Shown: positions 17,477 through 25,179, numbered from the stretch's first letter. The stretch is 64,000 nt of DNA from Sulfurivermis fontis (GCF_004001245.1 NZ_AP018724.1:310001-374000); one strand, 5' to 3'. Program-made: numbers and translations. Notes: generated by a model from the letters alone, not told the origin.

Positions 17477-18496
17477 TCAAGGTGCCGGAGCCGGTCTTTC
17501 CCCCACCAGAGCGTCCACTGGACTGCGCACCGCCAAGCCGCCACGCTGCAAGACGTGGGTATATATCTGCGTGGTCTTCACGTCCCGGTGGCCCAACAGC
17601 TCCTGAACGGTGCGAATATCGTAGCCCGCCTCCAGCAGGTGGGTCGCAAAGCTGTGTCGGAGTGTATGAGGCGTGGCGTGTTTGTGAATCCCCGCTGCGC
17701 GCACCGCTTCCTTGAAGGCCTTCTGAATCGGGCTCGGGTCCATGTGGTGGCGCTTCTCACGTCCCGATACCGGGTCCTCGGAGCGGTTCACCGAAGGAAA
17801 CAGGTACCACCAGCCCACATCAAAGGGGGCGTTGGGATACTTCCGGTCCAGTGCGGTGGGCAGAGAAACCTCGCCAAACCCGTCCGCGAGGTCCGCGTCC
17901 CGCACCCGCTGTGCTTCACCGATCTGCTCCTGTATCGCGCCCTTCAGCGATTCAGGCAGCGGCACGAAGCGATCCTTTCCGCCCTTGCCGTTACGGACCA
18001 GGATCTGGCGGTAGCCGAAATCGATGTCCTGAATGCGCAAGCGCATGCATTCCATCACGCGCAACCCGGTTCCATACATCAAACTCGCCATCAGCCAATA
18101 CTGGCCGCGCAGACGAGCAAGGATCGCGGCCACCTCGGCCCGCGTCAGAACCACCGGGGCGCGTGCCGGCCTCTTCGCCCGCACCACATCGTCAAGCCAG
18201 CCAATGTCTATCCCGAGCACCTTCTGATACAGGAACAACACGGCACTGAGCGCCTGGTTCTGCGTCGACGCCGATACCCGCCGCTCAACCGCGAGCGCTG
18301 TCAGGAACCGCTCCACCTCAATCTTCCCCATTTCACGGGGATGACGTGTCCCCGAATACCGGATGAAATATCGAATCCAGTACACATAGGCCTGCTCGGT
18401 GCGGTAACTGTAGTGAAGCGTGCGAAGGCAGTCCCGAACCTGCTGCAGCAGACGCGGCGGCTGATTTTGCGAGGGGGAAGGCGACAGGCCAGACAT
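17477..18496 (-). CDS. intI: integron integrase IntI
   Basis: 339 aa from ATG 18496, preceded by AAGGAG; longer frames to 18691 lack this. It is a tyrosine recombinase with all catalytic residues: R146 (GTGLRVMEC), K174 (GKGGKDRF), H277 and R280 (HTLRH), H303 (LLGHRDV) and Y312 (IYTH). Between patches II and III it has the integron-specific extra domain, [20 protein letters not shown] to [10 protein letters not shown] (215-254), which ordinary XerCD-like or phage integrases lack. It is transcribed away from a cassette array on the other strand, as in classical integrons. Confidence 0.96.
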   Translation of the reverse strand: MSGLSPSPSQNQPPRLLQQVRDCLRTLHYSYRTEQAYVYWIRYFIRYSGTRHPREMGKIEVERFLTALAVERRVSASTQNQALSAVLFLYQKVLGIDIGWLDDVVRAKRPARAPVVLTRAEVAAILARLRGQYWLMASLMYGTGLRVMECMRLRIQDIDFGYRQILVRNGKGGKDRFVPLPESLKGAIQEQIGEAQRVRDADLADGFGEVSLPTALDRKYPNAPFDVGWWYLFPSVNRSEDPVSGREKRHHMDPSPIQKAFKEAVRAAGIHKHATPHTLRHSFATHLLEAGYDIRTVQELLGHRDVKTTQIYTHVLQRGGLAVRSPVDALVGERPAPAP

Positions 18497-18839
18497 AATG
18501 CGCTCCTTGCATATCCATGGCGTAGATGTGTATGTATATACACCATGTGGGCCGCGATAGGCAACTGCCGCTCGGCATATTGCAGAGCAGGAGCTGTAAC
18601 GTGTTGAATTCTGGTAACCAACCGCCATCCACGGACCGCCACTATGCGGCGCATATTCCATTTTCGCTGCTATGCAGTTGTTCAGCGGCATATCAGCGGT
18701 CGAAATTCACACATGAAACAGTGGCAATCTATTGATGTTGAAAGTAATATCGGAATTCAGCGCGGGCATCCTGTCCGCATATGCGGCGGATAATTCGCCG
18801 AATAGTAGTTGTGCAGATATTTAACCAAGGGAGCAGTTC
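18497..18839 (+). other. attI region and first-cassette leader of the integron
   Basis: About 340 AT-richer bases between intI and the first cassette ORF. The primary recombination site must lie here. Plus-strand candidates for the GTTRRRY core are GTTGAAT at 18603-18609 and the imperfect GTTGAAA at 18737-18743. The region also holds a near-palindrome GTGTATGTATATACAC (18529-18544) close to the intI start, and the perfect palindrome CCGCATATGCGG (18775-18786). The exact crossover is not resolved. Confidence 0.6.
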
Positions 18840-19325
18840 ATGAAAGAAGAAGATTTGAAGGATCTATATGGGAAGAGCGAAGTAGCCAAGGCTTTCCTCG
18901 ACCATATGGCTTCCAGGCAGAGGGCGCAGTCAGAAACCAAAGTCGACCGTATTCTCCGCGTGCTGAATGATGAGGGTTTCGAGTTTTCTCGGGGCGATAT
19001 CGTCGATTTGTTTCAAAAGCTAGAGGAAATCGAATGCGGCCAATTTGTCGTCGGTCGCCACGGCTGGCCATCGAGGTTCGTTTGGAATGCCAGTTCCCTC
19101 ACGGTATCAAGAATGGCAAGTGGTGAAGGACCGGAATTAACTGAAATTGAGGAAAATGAGGAAGCAGAGGAATTGCCGGAGGAAGAAGAGGAACTGTTGA
19201 CACACACCTTCAATCTACGTCCCGATCTAACCATCACCATCGATCTTCCTCAAGACTTGACGGCAAAGGAAGCCGAACGCTTATCTTTATTTGTTAAAAG
19301 CCTCCCAATGGAAGAGTTCGAGTAG
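18840..19325 (+). CDS. cassette 1: acidic hypothetical protein with winged-helix-like N-terminus
   Basis: 161 aa, with AAGGGAG upstream of ATG 18840. Residues 30-80 (KVDRILRVLNDEGFEFSR, FQKLEEIECGQFVVGRHGWPSRFVW) look like a small winged helix. A run of glutamates (about 98-118) links to the C-terminal domain LTHTFNLRPDLTITIDLPQ with LTAKEAERLSLFVKSLP, a pattern I have seen in other small bacterial regulators. Function unknown. It is the first gene after attI, so the cassette most likely to be expressed from an integron promoter. Confidence 0.75.
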   Translation: MKEEDLKDLYGKSEVAKAFLDHMASRQRAQSETKVDRILRVLNDEGFEFSRGDIVDLFQKLEEIECGQFVVGRHGWPSRFVWNASSLTVSRMASGEGPELTEIEENEEAEELPEEEEELLTHTFNLRPDLTITIDLPQDLTAKEAERLSLFVKSLPMEEFE

Positions 19326-19326
19326 G

Positions 19327-19432
19327 GCACAACAATTGGTTGCACCCGACCCGCAAAAGCGGCGCGGTTTTGGTAGCATGATTCCGCCTGGGTGTGGGCC
19401 GCTTTTGCGGTCGGGTGAACCAAACGTTAGGG
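19327..19432 (+). other. attC site 1
   Basis: Starts GGCACAAC and ends at the core GTTAGGG (19426-19432). The inner arms GCACCCGACCCGCAAAAGCGGC and their mirror GCCGCTTTTGCGGTCGGGTG pair over about 20 bases, giving the usual imperfect attC hairpin of 106 bases. Confidence 0.88.
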
Positions 19433-19451
19433 CGAAAAAAGGAAAGCGGAA

Positions 19452-19709
19452 ATGGAAGCTGAAAGCCTAGCCTCTCAAATGTTCATCTCATGGGCTCCGA
19501 TGTCAGTCTATTGGCTGATCTGGTTCATTATTCCCGGTGCTGCCGCCGCGTACTACGCGTATCAAGATGGAGTCAAACGGATGCCTTTGGCTATGGGGGT
19601 TCATCCGGGTTGGTGGGCTCTATTCTGCTTCATCAGCGGTGCTTGGGGTCTACTCGCTTATTGGGTGATGCACCATTCGTCTCTGGTAAAGGTAAACTCC
19701 GGTGAGTAA
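19452..19709 (+). CDS. cassette 2: small two-helix membrane protein
   Basis: 85 aa. Membrane helices at about 17-37 (MSVYWLIWFIIPGAAAAYYA) and 53-73 (GWWALFCFISGAWGLLAYWV) are joined by a short basic loop (YQDGVKRMP). No family recognised. AAAGGAAAG lies upstream of ATG 19452. It is the only ORF of its cassette. Confidence 0.7.
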   Translation: MEAESLASQMFISWAPMSVYWLIWFIIPGAAAAYYAYQDGVKRMPLAMGVHPGWWALFCFISGAWGLLAYWVMHHSSLVKVNSGE

Positions 19710-19734
19710 TCCGATTTCTCTCAGCAGCGCATCA

Positions 19735-19805
19735 GCCCTAACTCGGCGCTCCACCCGACCGCGTGCCGCTTCGCGGCCCGCGTCGGGTGAGCTTGGACGT
19801 TAGGC
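19735..19805 (+). other. attC site 2
   Basis: GCCCTAAC to GTTAGGC, 71 bases. The CACCCGACC...GCGTCGGGTG arms and an inner GCCGCTTCGCGGC hairpin are clear. Confidence 0.9.
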
Positions 19806-19829
19806 CAATAAAGGGAGGTAGAAAGAGCG

Positions 19830-20090
19830 GTGAAGAAAAGCATCTTGATCGGCATGGTCGCAATGTCACTCGCCGGGTGTTACGAGCAGGCCCCTACGGG
19901 GCAGGCATGCCTAGGAGCAGACAACGACTCGCTTGTAGAGGGGCTGGGTCGCATCTGCAAGAAGGGTGACATCGTTGCGACGAAAAACCCAGCGCATTTC
20001 TGTGACTTCAACTACTCCGTGGCCTTCAATGGGTACAATTCCGCTTTCTGCGTGTACGTTGGGGAGCAAAGAGACTCTAGGGCGAAGTAG
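19830..20090 (+). CDS. cassette 3, first ORF: small lipoprotein
   Basis: 86 aa from GTG 19830, with GGGAGG upstream. It begins [20 protein letters not shown], a lipoprotein signal with lipobox LAGC and the lipidated cysteine at residue 17; the next residue is Y, which does not retain it at the inner membrane. The mature part has four further cysteines (about 27, 43, 58 and 73) that could form disulfides. No family recognised. It shares a cassette with the next ORF. Confidence 0.72.
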   Translation: MKKSILIGMVAMSLAGCYEQAPTGQACLGADNDSLVEGLGRICKKGDIVATKNPAHFCDFNYSVAFNGYNSAFCVYVGEQRDSRAK

Positions 20091-20122
20091 ATCTGTACGT
20101 AAACTCAGAAGGAGAAAATAGA

Positions 20123-20707
20123 GTGAAATCTAGAATCGTTACTTTCTTTTCGGCGGGTATGCTCCTTGCCGCTTCCGCAGTTAGCTCAGCTTACGCTGCC
20201 GAATATCTTGGGCTGGGACTTGGAGATCAGACCCGAGACCAAGTTATCGCTTCCTTGAAAAAGTCTGGGGCGCGTTACGAAGACAATTATGGCTACAAGG
20301 GATACGGTGGCGACCTCCCAATGATCAAGGTGACGTCGTTCGAACGATTCAATAAATTTGGCTCTGTTCGCGAGGCGTGGCTCAGCTTCGCTCCCGACAA
20401 GAAGCTGTATGATATTTCCGTAACTTGGTCCGATACTGGGGAAACCTTTAAAACGCTGAAAGACGCATTGGACACGAAGTATGGCGCTGCATCTCCCCAA
20501 GGTAGGGGATTTCAGCAAGATTACAAGTATCGGGATGGCAATGTCGATATCGTCCTAAATCGGAATACGTTCGGCTTCGGCAATCAGCAAAGTACATCGT
20601 TGACGTACACCTTTACGCCTGCGTTGCAGGAGGTGCGAAAGATGAAGGAGCTGATTGAGGACGACATCCGTCAAAAGAACGCCAAGAAAGCTGCGTCTGA
20701 CTTATAG
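20123..20707 (+). CDS. cassette 3, second ORF: exported hypothetical protein
   Basis: 194 aa from GTG 20123, with AGAAGGAG upstream. It has a signal peptide with cleavage after SSAYA-AEY (about residue 26). The mature protein ([49 protein letters not shown]) resembles small periplasmic beta-alpha domains that compare a measured form against a template, but no named family fits. The gap of 32 bases after the lipoprotein and the lack of an attC between them mean the two travel together. Confidence 0.75.
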   Translation: MKSRIVTFFSAGMLLAASAVSSAYAAEYLGLGLGDQTRDQVIASLKKSGARYEDNYGYKGYGGDLPMIKVTSFERFNKFGSVREAWLSFAPDKKLYDISVTWSDTGETFKTLKDALDTKYGAASPQGRGFQQDYKYRDGNVDIVLNRNTFGFGNQQSTSLTYTFTPALQEVRKMKELIEDDIRQKNAKKAASDL

Positions 20708-20794
20708 GCATAACAACGCCATCAACTCGGACAGCGGAAAGCGGCGCTCCTTCGTCGCCCCGCTTTCCGCTGCCGGTTATGGCGAACGTTAGGC
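20708..20794 (+). other. attC site 3
   Basis: GCATAAC to GTTAGGC, 87 bases. The arms CAGCGGAAAGCGG and CCGCTTTCCGCTG pair. Confidence 0.9.
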
Positions 20795-20802
20795 ATGCAG
20801 AA

Positions 20803-21114
20803 ATGACCCTCGGCGAATATTTCGGCTTAATTGGTCTCGGTCTGCCCGTCGGCCTGCTCCTACTTGGCTTACTCCACGGGCCTGATAGAGCAAAAACTCG
20901 TCATTCTGTTACCAATTGGAGCCTTGCATTTGGCGGCCTGTCGGTAGTTCTCGGTGGTATTGCGGCACTCAGCCATATGGAGTTTCCAGCAACCAAAGGC
21001 GCTTTGGGCATGCTTTTCGTTGGGCTTCCTGCATTTCCTGCAGGCCTCATGCTGCTATTGCTTGGCGGCTCCACCAAATCCGCCTCCGAAAGTGAGCACA
21101 ATGGCCAAGCCTAA
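20803..21114 (+). CDS. cassette 4: small membrane protein
   Basis: 103 aa from ATG 20803, only 8 bases after the attC 3 core and without a clear ribosome binding site. Three membrane helices are visible at about 7-25, 38-56 and 66-90 (LGMLFVGLPAFPAGLMLLLLG). A hydrophilic tail ends inside attC 4. No family recognised. Confidence 0.65.
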   Translation: MTLGEYFGLIGLGLPVGLLLLGLLHGPDRAKTRHSVTNWSLAFGGLSVVLGGIAALSHMEFPATKGALGMLFVGLPAFPAGLMLLLLGGSTKSASESEHNGQA

Positions 21115-21195
21115 CATTCCGGTCGAGGCGCGGCTTCGCCGCTGGAACGCTCCGCCGGCAAGCCGGCTCCGCGCCCCTCACCTTGCACGTTAGAG
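21109..21195 (+). other. attC site 4
   Basis: GCCTAAC to GTTAGAG, 87 bases. The arms GAGGCGCGG and CCGCGCCCCTC pair, with an inner CGGCTTCGCCG hairpin. Confidence 0.88.
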
Positions 21196-21197
21196 GC

Positions 21198-21596
21198 ATG
21201 AGGTACTCATACGGAAACGGGCCACAGTCCCTGGCTTTTGTTATATATGCAGGGTTGGCAATATTGTTGGGGCTCCCCTTTTTATCGGAAGGAGACGAAA
21301 GGCTGGAAAGGCTGTGGGAAATTTATATGACCCCCATGTTTGATGAAGAGCCCATTTTTCCGCTGGTCTTCGCTGCGGTCACGTCACTCGGGTTGAGCCT
21401 GGTTTATTTCAGCAAATGGTTTTCTGAATTCAGTTCTCGCCCTTCTACTGGGCGTGTTTGTGCCCTGTTATCTATCATCTTGCTTCTTAATGCTCTCATT
21501 AACTTTAGCCACCTTGTCGTCTATGGATTTCTCTTTGCGACCTTTCCTACCCTCTGGGCCTGGTGGCGCTCTGACCCAGACGATAATTGGTTATGA
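21198..21596 (+). CDS. cassette 5: membrane protein with three or four helices
   Basis: 132 aa from ATG 21198, two bases past the attC 4 core; an upstream TTG in the same frame lies inside attC and is unlikely. Helices are visible at about 12-28, 53-72, 86-104 and 106-120. The short acidic loop EGDERLERLWE is outside or inside the membrane. No family recognised. Confidence 0.65.
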   Translation: MRYSYGNGPQSLAFVIYAGLAILLGLPFLSEGDERLERLWEIYMTPMFDEEPIFPLVFAAVTSLGLSLVYFSKWFSEFSSRPSTGRVCALLSIILLLNALINFSHLVVYGFLFATFPTLWAWWRSDPDDNWL

Positions 21597-21605
21597 GCAG
21601 ACCGC

Positions 21606-21695
21606 CTCTAACACTTCGGTCAAGGCCTCTCCCTCCGGTCGCTGGACGCTGCGCGATAAAGCGCCGCGCAGCGCCCCTTACCTACAACGTTAGCC
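21606..21695 (+). other. attC site 5
   Basis: CTCTAAC to GTTAGCC, about 90 bases. Arms are imperfect; CGCTGCGCG and CGCGCAGCG give the inner stem. Confidence 0.8.
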
Positions 21696-21698
21696 GTC

Positions 21699-22247
21699 AT
21701 GGTTTTTCAGAAAGTAACCTTTGATCGCTTGTTTCCCGCAGCCTTAAGCGGAACAGGGCTTATGAAATACACAAGTTTCGGATTTGAGGCCGCGGGGAAA
21801 CGTTATTTCTCTGTAAAGGTTCCAGGAAGGCCGCGAATCGATCAAGGCATGACGGTCATTGCGCTTCTTGAAACGCCAAACGGTCTCCGTGAAGATAATG
21901 GCCTTTTGGGCTGGGTCGATTGCCGCGATGGTTCTATCGTCTGCGATAGTATCTTCGGGTATGCCGCTATGTTTTTATTAAGTACCTTTTGGGCAATTGT
22001 GTTTCCGTTCTGGGCGCAGAATGTCATCACAACTCCCGAGAGCGCAAAAATAGCCGGTTTCTTCATTACTCTGCTATTTTGGGGCTTTGCTTTTCAAGCG
22101 CTATATATCTCGGTGAAGGCTCTTCTTGTTAAAAAAGCACTCGAAACCGTTCGCAACTTCATCCAACAAACCACTGCGGAGGCTACGGCTAACACTGCGG
22201 TTGAGAGGGACGCTTCGCCGCGGGGCGGCTCGCGCCCCTCACCTTGA
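21699..22247 (+). CDS. cassette 6: membrane protein whose C-terminus is encoded by attC
   Basis: 182 aa from ATG 21699. The soluble N-terminal half (KVTFDRLFPAALSGTG, RYFSVKVPGRPRIDQGMTVIALLE) is followed by helices at about 88-106 and 116-136. The last 20 residues (TAVERDASPRGGSRPSP) are read from the attC hairpin itself, a common result of cassette reshuffling. No family recognised. Confidence 0.65.
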   Translation: MVFQKVTFDRLFPAALSGTGLMKYTSFGFEAAGKRYFSVKVPGRPRIDQGMTVIALLETPNGLREDNGLLGWVDCRDGSIVCDSIFGYAAMFLLSTFWAIVFPFWAQNVITTPESAKIAGFFITLLFWGFAFQALYISVKALLVKKALETVRNFIQQTTAEATANTAVERDASPRGGSRPSP

Positions 22248-22256
22248 ACGTTAGCA
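22187..22256 (+). other. attC site 6
   Basis: GGCTAAC to GTTAGCA, 70 bases. GAGGGACGC and GCGCCCCTC pair around CTTCGCCGCGGGGCGG. It overlaps the end of the preceding ORF. Confidence 0.88.
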
Positions 22257-22260
22257 CTTT

Positions 22261-22746
22261 ATGAATCATCTCGAACAACTCGTTGCTGAGTGGTATGAAT
22301 ACAGAGGATATTTCGTCCGCCGGAATATTCAGGTTGGGCCTCGTGCGAATGGTGGCTACGAGTGCGAGCTTGATGTGGTGGCTTTTCATCCTGGGCAACA
22401 ACACCTGGTTCACATCGAGCCATCTATGGACGCGCACTCATGGGCAAAGCGTGAACAGCGTTATGGCAAAAAGTTTGAAGCCGGGCGGCAACATATCCCA
22501 GCGCTGTTCGACGGCATTAGCTTACCCAAGGATATTGAGCAAATTGCACTCCTTGGGTTTGCCAGCAATGCGAACGTAAAGACACTCGCAGGTGGTCGAG
22601 TAATGACAACCTCCGAGCTATTTGCAGAGATCGTTGATGGGATCGGAAACAAGAAAATTGCCAAGGCGGCGATCCCAGAGCAGTTTCCGCTGTTGCGAAC
22701 TATTCAGTTCGCCAGCGAGCACCGTCATGCCGCTGGCTGGTGCTAA
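22261..22746 (+). CDS. cassette 7: putative PD-(D/E)XK-like nuclease-fold protein
   Basis: 161 aa, starting 4 bases after the attC 6 core. The N-terminal pattern AEWYEYRGYFVRRNIQVG, then GYECELDVVAFHPGQQHLVHIEPS, has the E...D-(X)n-E arrangement of restriction-endonuclease-like folds. However, the usual E-x-K is EPS, so catalysis is uncertain. HSWAKREQRYGKKFEAG follows as a basic helix. No named family. Soluble and cytoplasmic. Confidence 0.65.
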   Translation: MNHLEQLVAEWYEYRGYFVRRNIQVGPRANGGYECELDVVAFHPGQQHLVHIEPSMDAHSWAKREQRYGKKFEAGRQHIPALFDGISLPKDIEQIALLGFASNANVKTLAGGRVMTTSELFAEIVDGIGNKKIAKAAIPEQFPLLRTIQFASEHRHAAGWC

Positions 22747-22812
22747 CAAGGTGGTCAACGGGACGCCAACTACGCTGCGCTCCGTTGGCGCCCATTACCA
22801 CTGGCGTTAGGC
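22741..22812 (+). other. attC site 7
   Basis: TGCTAAC to GTTAGGC, 72 bases. The GACGCCAAC and GTTGGCGCC arms pair around CTGCGCTCC. Confidence 0.88.
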
Positions 22813-22827
22813 GGCAAGGAGAAATCT

Positions 22828-23256
22828 GTGGAACTTGAGAGTTGGGGTGACTGGAGCGAATGGGAAAATCTCCTTCGTGCTGATTTAAGCCGGATTCCCG
22901 ATGGTCCTGGTGCTTATATGATTGCCGCTAAGAGCTCAATAAACAGAGCCTACGGAACGGACGAAGAGGGGATTTTGGATGTGGGTGAATCTGGTCGTTT
23001 GAGGCATAGGATAAAATCCTTCATTGCGTGCGCAAATGGAAATAGGCGCTCGGGACACATGGCGGGCTGGAGATTTAATCGCTTTAAATTTGATTCCAAG
23101 TTTCCGTTGGATAGTTTGTACTTATCGTGGCATAGAACGGAATCAAAGGAGGAGGCTTATAAGCTTGAGGAAAAGATACTGGAGTCTTACCTTGAGCAGC
23201 ATAGTGAACTGCCGCCTCTTAACTACAAGTATAACTGGGCGAGCCGTAATGCCTAA
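22828..23256 (+). CDS. cassette 8: GIY-YIG-like domain protein
   Basis: 142 aa from GTG 22828 with AAGGAGA upstream. PDGPGAYMIAA (25-35) then EGILDVGESGRLRHRIKSF (47-65) match the GIY-YIG layout, where GAY replaces GIY, LDVGES replaces YIG and the following arginine is kept. A conserved glutamate may be E114 (KLEEKILE). It could be a small nuclease or an inactive relative. It ends at the attC 8 border. Confidence 0.7.
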   Translation: MELESWGDWSEWENLLRADLSRIPDGPGAYMIAAKSSINRAYGTDEEGILDVGESGRLRHRIKSFIACANGNRRSGHMAGWRFNRFKFDSKFPLDSLYLSWHRTESKEEAYKLEEKILESYLEQHSELPPLNYKYNWASRNA

Positions 23257-23355
23257 CAATCGGCTGCACCGGATAAATTTCCGCTGTCATCTTTTGTGCA
23301 TGGGGCCGCACAAAAGCCGCCATCAAAAATTTACCCGGTGAGCCGGGCGTTAGAG
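23251..23355 (+). other. attC site 8
   Basis: GCCTAAC to GTTAGAG, 105 bases, the second longest of the set. CACCGGATAAATTT and AAATTTACCCGGTG pair, and CTTTTGTGC / GCACAAAAG gives the loop-proximal stem. Confidence 0.9.
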
Positions 23356-23367
23356 CTCAGTATAAAA

Positions 23368-23835
23368 ATGAGACATTTCCTGGCATTCATCTGTCTTGCT
23401 GTGATTCAAACGGCAAGTTATGCCGCTAATGATGAAGTATTGGATTTATTGCGGCGTGATCTGGGTGAGGCAATAGAAGTTGAAGGGAATAATGAAATTA
23501 GATATTGCCCAGACAACACTTGTGACTTATACAAAATCACTACACCACACAATGATTTCAGTTCCTTTGTCTATTTACATCTATTTTATGAGTCGGGATA
23601 TATCTATCTGAACGAATCATTTGGTGAAGACAAGCCGTTTCGTAAGGTGGCAGTTGAGGAATCGAGGATAAGAGGCGCTGTAAGTCATTACTGCCAAGCG
23701 ACACCTGTTACACCCAAGTGCATATTGAAAGGCATGCAAGAGCAATTAGGCATATTGGTCGGTTCAGGTAGGTATGACGAAGGCAGTTTCTGTTATGGAT
23801 TTTCTGAAAATGAAAATATCTGCAAAAAGCTCTAA
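23368..23835 (+). CDS. cassette 9: exported hypothetical protein
   Basis: 155 aa from ATG 23368. It has a clear signal peptide MRHFLAFICLAVIQTASYA with cleavage near residue 19. The mature domain has six cysteines (RYCPDNTCDLY, HYCQATPVTPKC, SFCYGF, NICKKL), which suits disulfides in the periplasm. No family recognised. Visibly AT-richer than the surrounding chromosome. Confidence 0.72.
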   Translation: MRHFLAFICLAVIQTASYAANDEVLDLLRRDLGEAIEVEGNNEIRYCPDNTCDLYKITTPHNDFSSFVYLHLFYESGYIYLNESFGEDKPFRKVAVEESRIRGAVSHYCQATPVTPKCILKGMQEQLGILVGSGRYDEGSFCYGFSENENICKKL

Positions 23836-23899
23836 CAATTCGCTCGTGTGGGACGCTTCGCCGCGATGCGGCTCGCGTCCCACAGCTTAGGCGTTATGC
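23830..23899 (+). other. attC site 9 (last)
   Basis: CTCTAAC to GTTATGC, 70 bases. GTGTGGGACGC and GCGTCCCACA pair. The 3' core is embedded in a near-palindrome GCGTTATGCG-TACGCAATAACGC (23891-23913), with CACAGC / GCTGTG further out (23881-23917). Confidence 0.88.
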
Positions 23900-23957
23900 G
23901 TACGCAATAACGCTGTGAATCTTCTTTTTGTCTGTAGCGAAAACCGGCGCGCAGCTG

Positions 23958-24055
23958 AATAGGTGTTCCGAAATACTGCCCATCTCACCCCTCATCCCAG
24001 CCTTCGCACTGAGGGAGAAGCGGAAACCGGTGGGCAGTATTTCGGAACGCCTATT
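23958..24055. repeat. 98-bp inverted repeat at the right border of the integron
   Basis: The arms 23958-23982 and 24031-24055 are 25 bases each and match at 24 positions (core TTCCGAAATACTGCCCA). A 48-base spacer holds a weaker inner stem (CTTCGCACTGAGGGAGAAG). It lies between the last attC and the convergent sensor gene, and may be a small mobile element or a transcription stop for the array. No target duplication is evident. Confidence 0.8.
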
Positions 24056-24067
24056 TAACCACCTCCC

Positions 24068-25024
24068 TCATTTATTGAGCGTCCCGAACCAGAATCCGGT
24101 ATTGCGCTCCAGGAATTCGTCCCAGCGCATGTAGTGGGAGCCGTCGCAGGAGAAGTTGAGGCCGACCATGCCGTTGACGATGTTGAGCGAGCCGGCGCGC
24201 AGGTAGACGTTTTCGTCGGCGAAGCGCAGGGTGCGGAACATCTCGAACACCGGCATGACCTCGGCCGCCGGCACCACGGCGCGCGGGTGGTACGGACGGC
24301 GCGGATAGGCCAGGCAGGTGTTGGGATCGGTGAGCTGGTCGATGGTGAGCAGACGATAGACGAAGGGATCGTCCACGTGCCAGATGGTGCCGCGGCTGGA
24401 GGAGAAGTGCAGCTTGCCGTGGTAGACGCCGTGCTCGATGATGAGCTCGTTCATGATCGGCAACACCTTGTCCATCTGCCGATCCATCAGGCTTTCGGCG
24501 CGCTGGTGCTGGAAGATGCTGCTGCGGATCGCCGGGTCGCCCTTGATCTGGCGCCAGGTGTCCGGCTCGCGGTACAGGCCGCCGGTGAGCGGCAGCTCGC
24601 GCAGGTCGTAGTCGGCACCGAGAAAGCCGATGCGCTGCCCGGCCGCATCGCGGATCACCTGAATGGCGGTGAGTGACGGACGCTTTTTGTTGCGGCTGAT
24701 GTAGGCCTCGGACAGCTTGAAATCGGTGCTGCCGATGATGCCCTGCATGTAGGGGCGGTCCATGCGGTGGCGGCCGAAGTGGGCCGCGTCGTGGCCCTGG
24801 GCGGTGATGTTGTCGGTGATCTGCACGCCGTCGGCATCGAGGATGTACAGATGCTTGCACTGCGCCAGTTCAGGCAGTGCCTGTTCCAGCAGAAGCTCCA
24901 GTTGTGCGCGATCAGTGATGGCCATGGCACAGCGCTGTGCCAGTGCGTGCATCGCCTCGGCGAGCAGGCCGGTGAGCAGTTCGCGCTGGCGGCGGATGCT
25001 CTCTTCCAGGGTGGGTGTGGTCAA
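24068..25024 (-). CDS. PDC/Cache-like sensor protein with conserved C-terminal domain
   Basis: 318 aa, apparently from TTG 25024 with GAGGA upstream; the next ATG (24955) would remove conserved helix. Residues 40-140 read as a PDC/Cache ligand-binding fold (CKHLYILDADGVQITDNI, GRHRMDRPYMQGI, AYISRNKKRPSLTAIQVI, RIGFLGADYDLRELPL). The rest (WRQIKGDPAIR, HGVYHGKLHFSS, ENVYLRAGSLNIVNG, GLNFSCDGSHYMRWDEF) is the same domain as the stand-alone protein at 2386-2865. There is no signal peptide or membrane helix and no kinase or chemotaxis output, so it may be a cytoplasmic sensor or partner protein. Confidence 0.75.
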   Translation of the reverse strand: MTTPTLEESIRRQRELLTGLLAEAMHALAQRCAMAITDRAQLELLLEQALPELAQCKHLYILDADGVQITDNITAQGHDAAHFGRHRMDRPYMQGIIGSTDFKLSEAYISRNKKRPSLTAIQVIRDAAGQRIGFLGADYDLRELPLTGGLYREPDTWRQIKGDPAIRSSIFQHQRAESLMDRQMDKVLPIMNELIIEHGVYHGKLHFSSSRGTIWHVDDPFVYRLLTIDQLTDPNTCLAYPRRPYHPRAVVPAAEVMPVFEMFRTLRFADENVYLRAGSLNIVNGMVGLNFSCDGSHYMRWDEFLERNTGFWFGTLNK

Positions 25025-25179
25025 CGGCGTATTCCTCTACGCGGCTCGTTCGGCGCTGCATTCCGCACCGCCCATTGCATAATCGCGTTACACATCCGGC
25101 AGTACGCATACAGGCGTAACTCGGTGTTGCCACCGGGGATACTGGCGCTGTCGAGCGTTTGCCACGGACGCACAGGCGG

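Noticed and set aside
17477-18496. Phage or genomic-island integrase
   Set aside because: The integron-specific insertion (ALDRKYP...RRHHM region) and the adjacent attC array identify it as IntI; no tRNA attachment site or phage genes are present.
21183-21197. TTG start of cassette 5 at 21183
   Set aside because: It lies inside the attC 4 hairpin; the ATG at 21198 just after the core is the natural cassette start.
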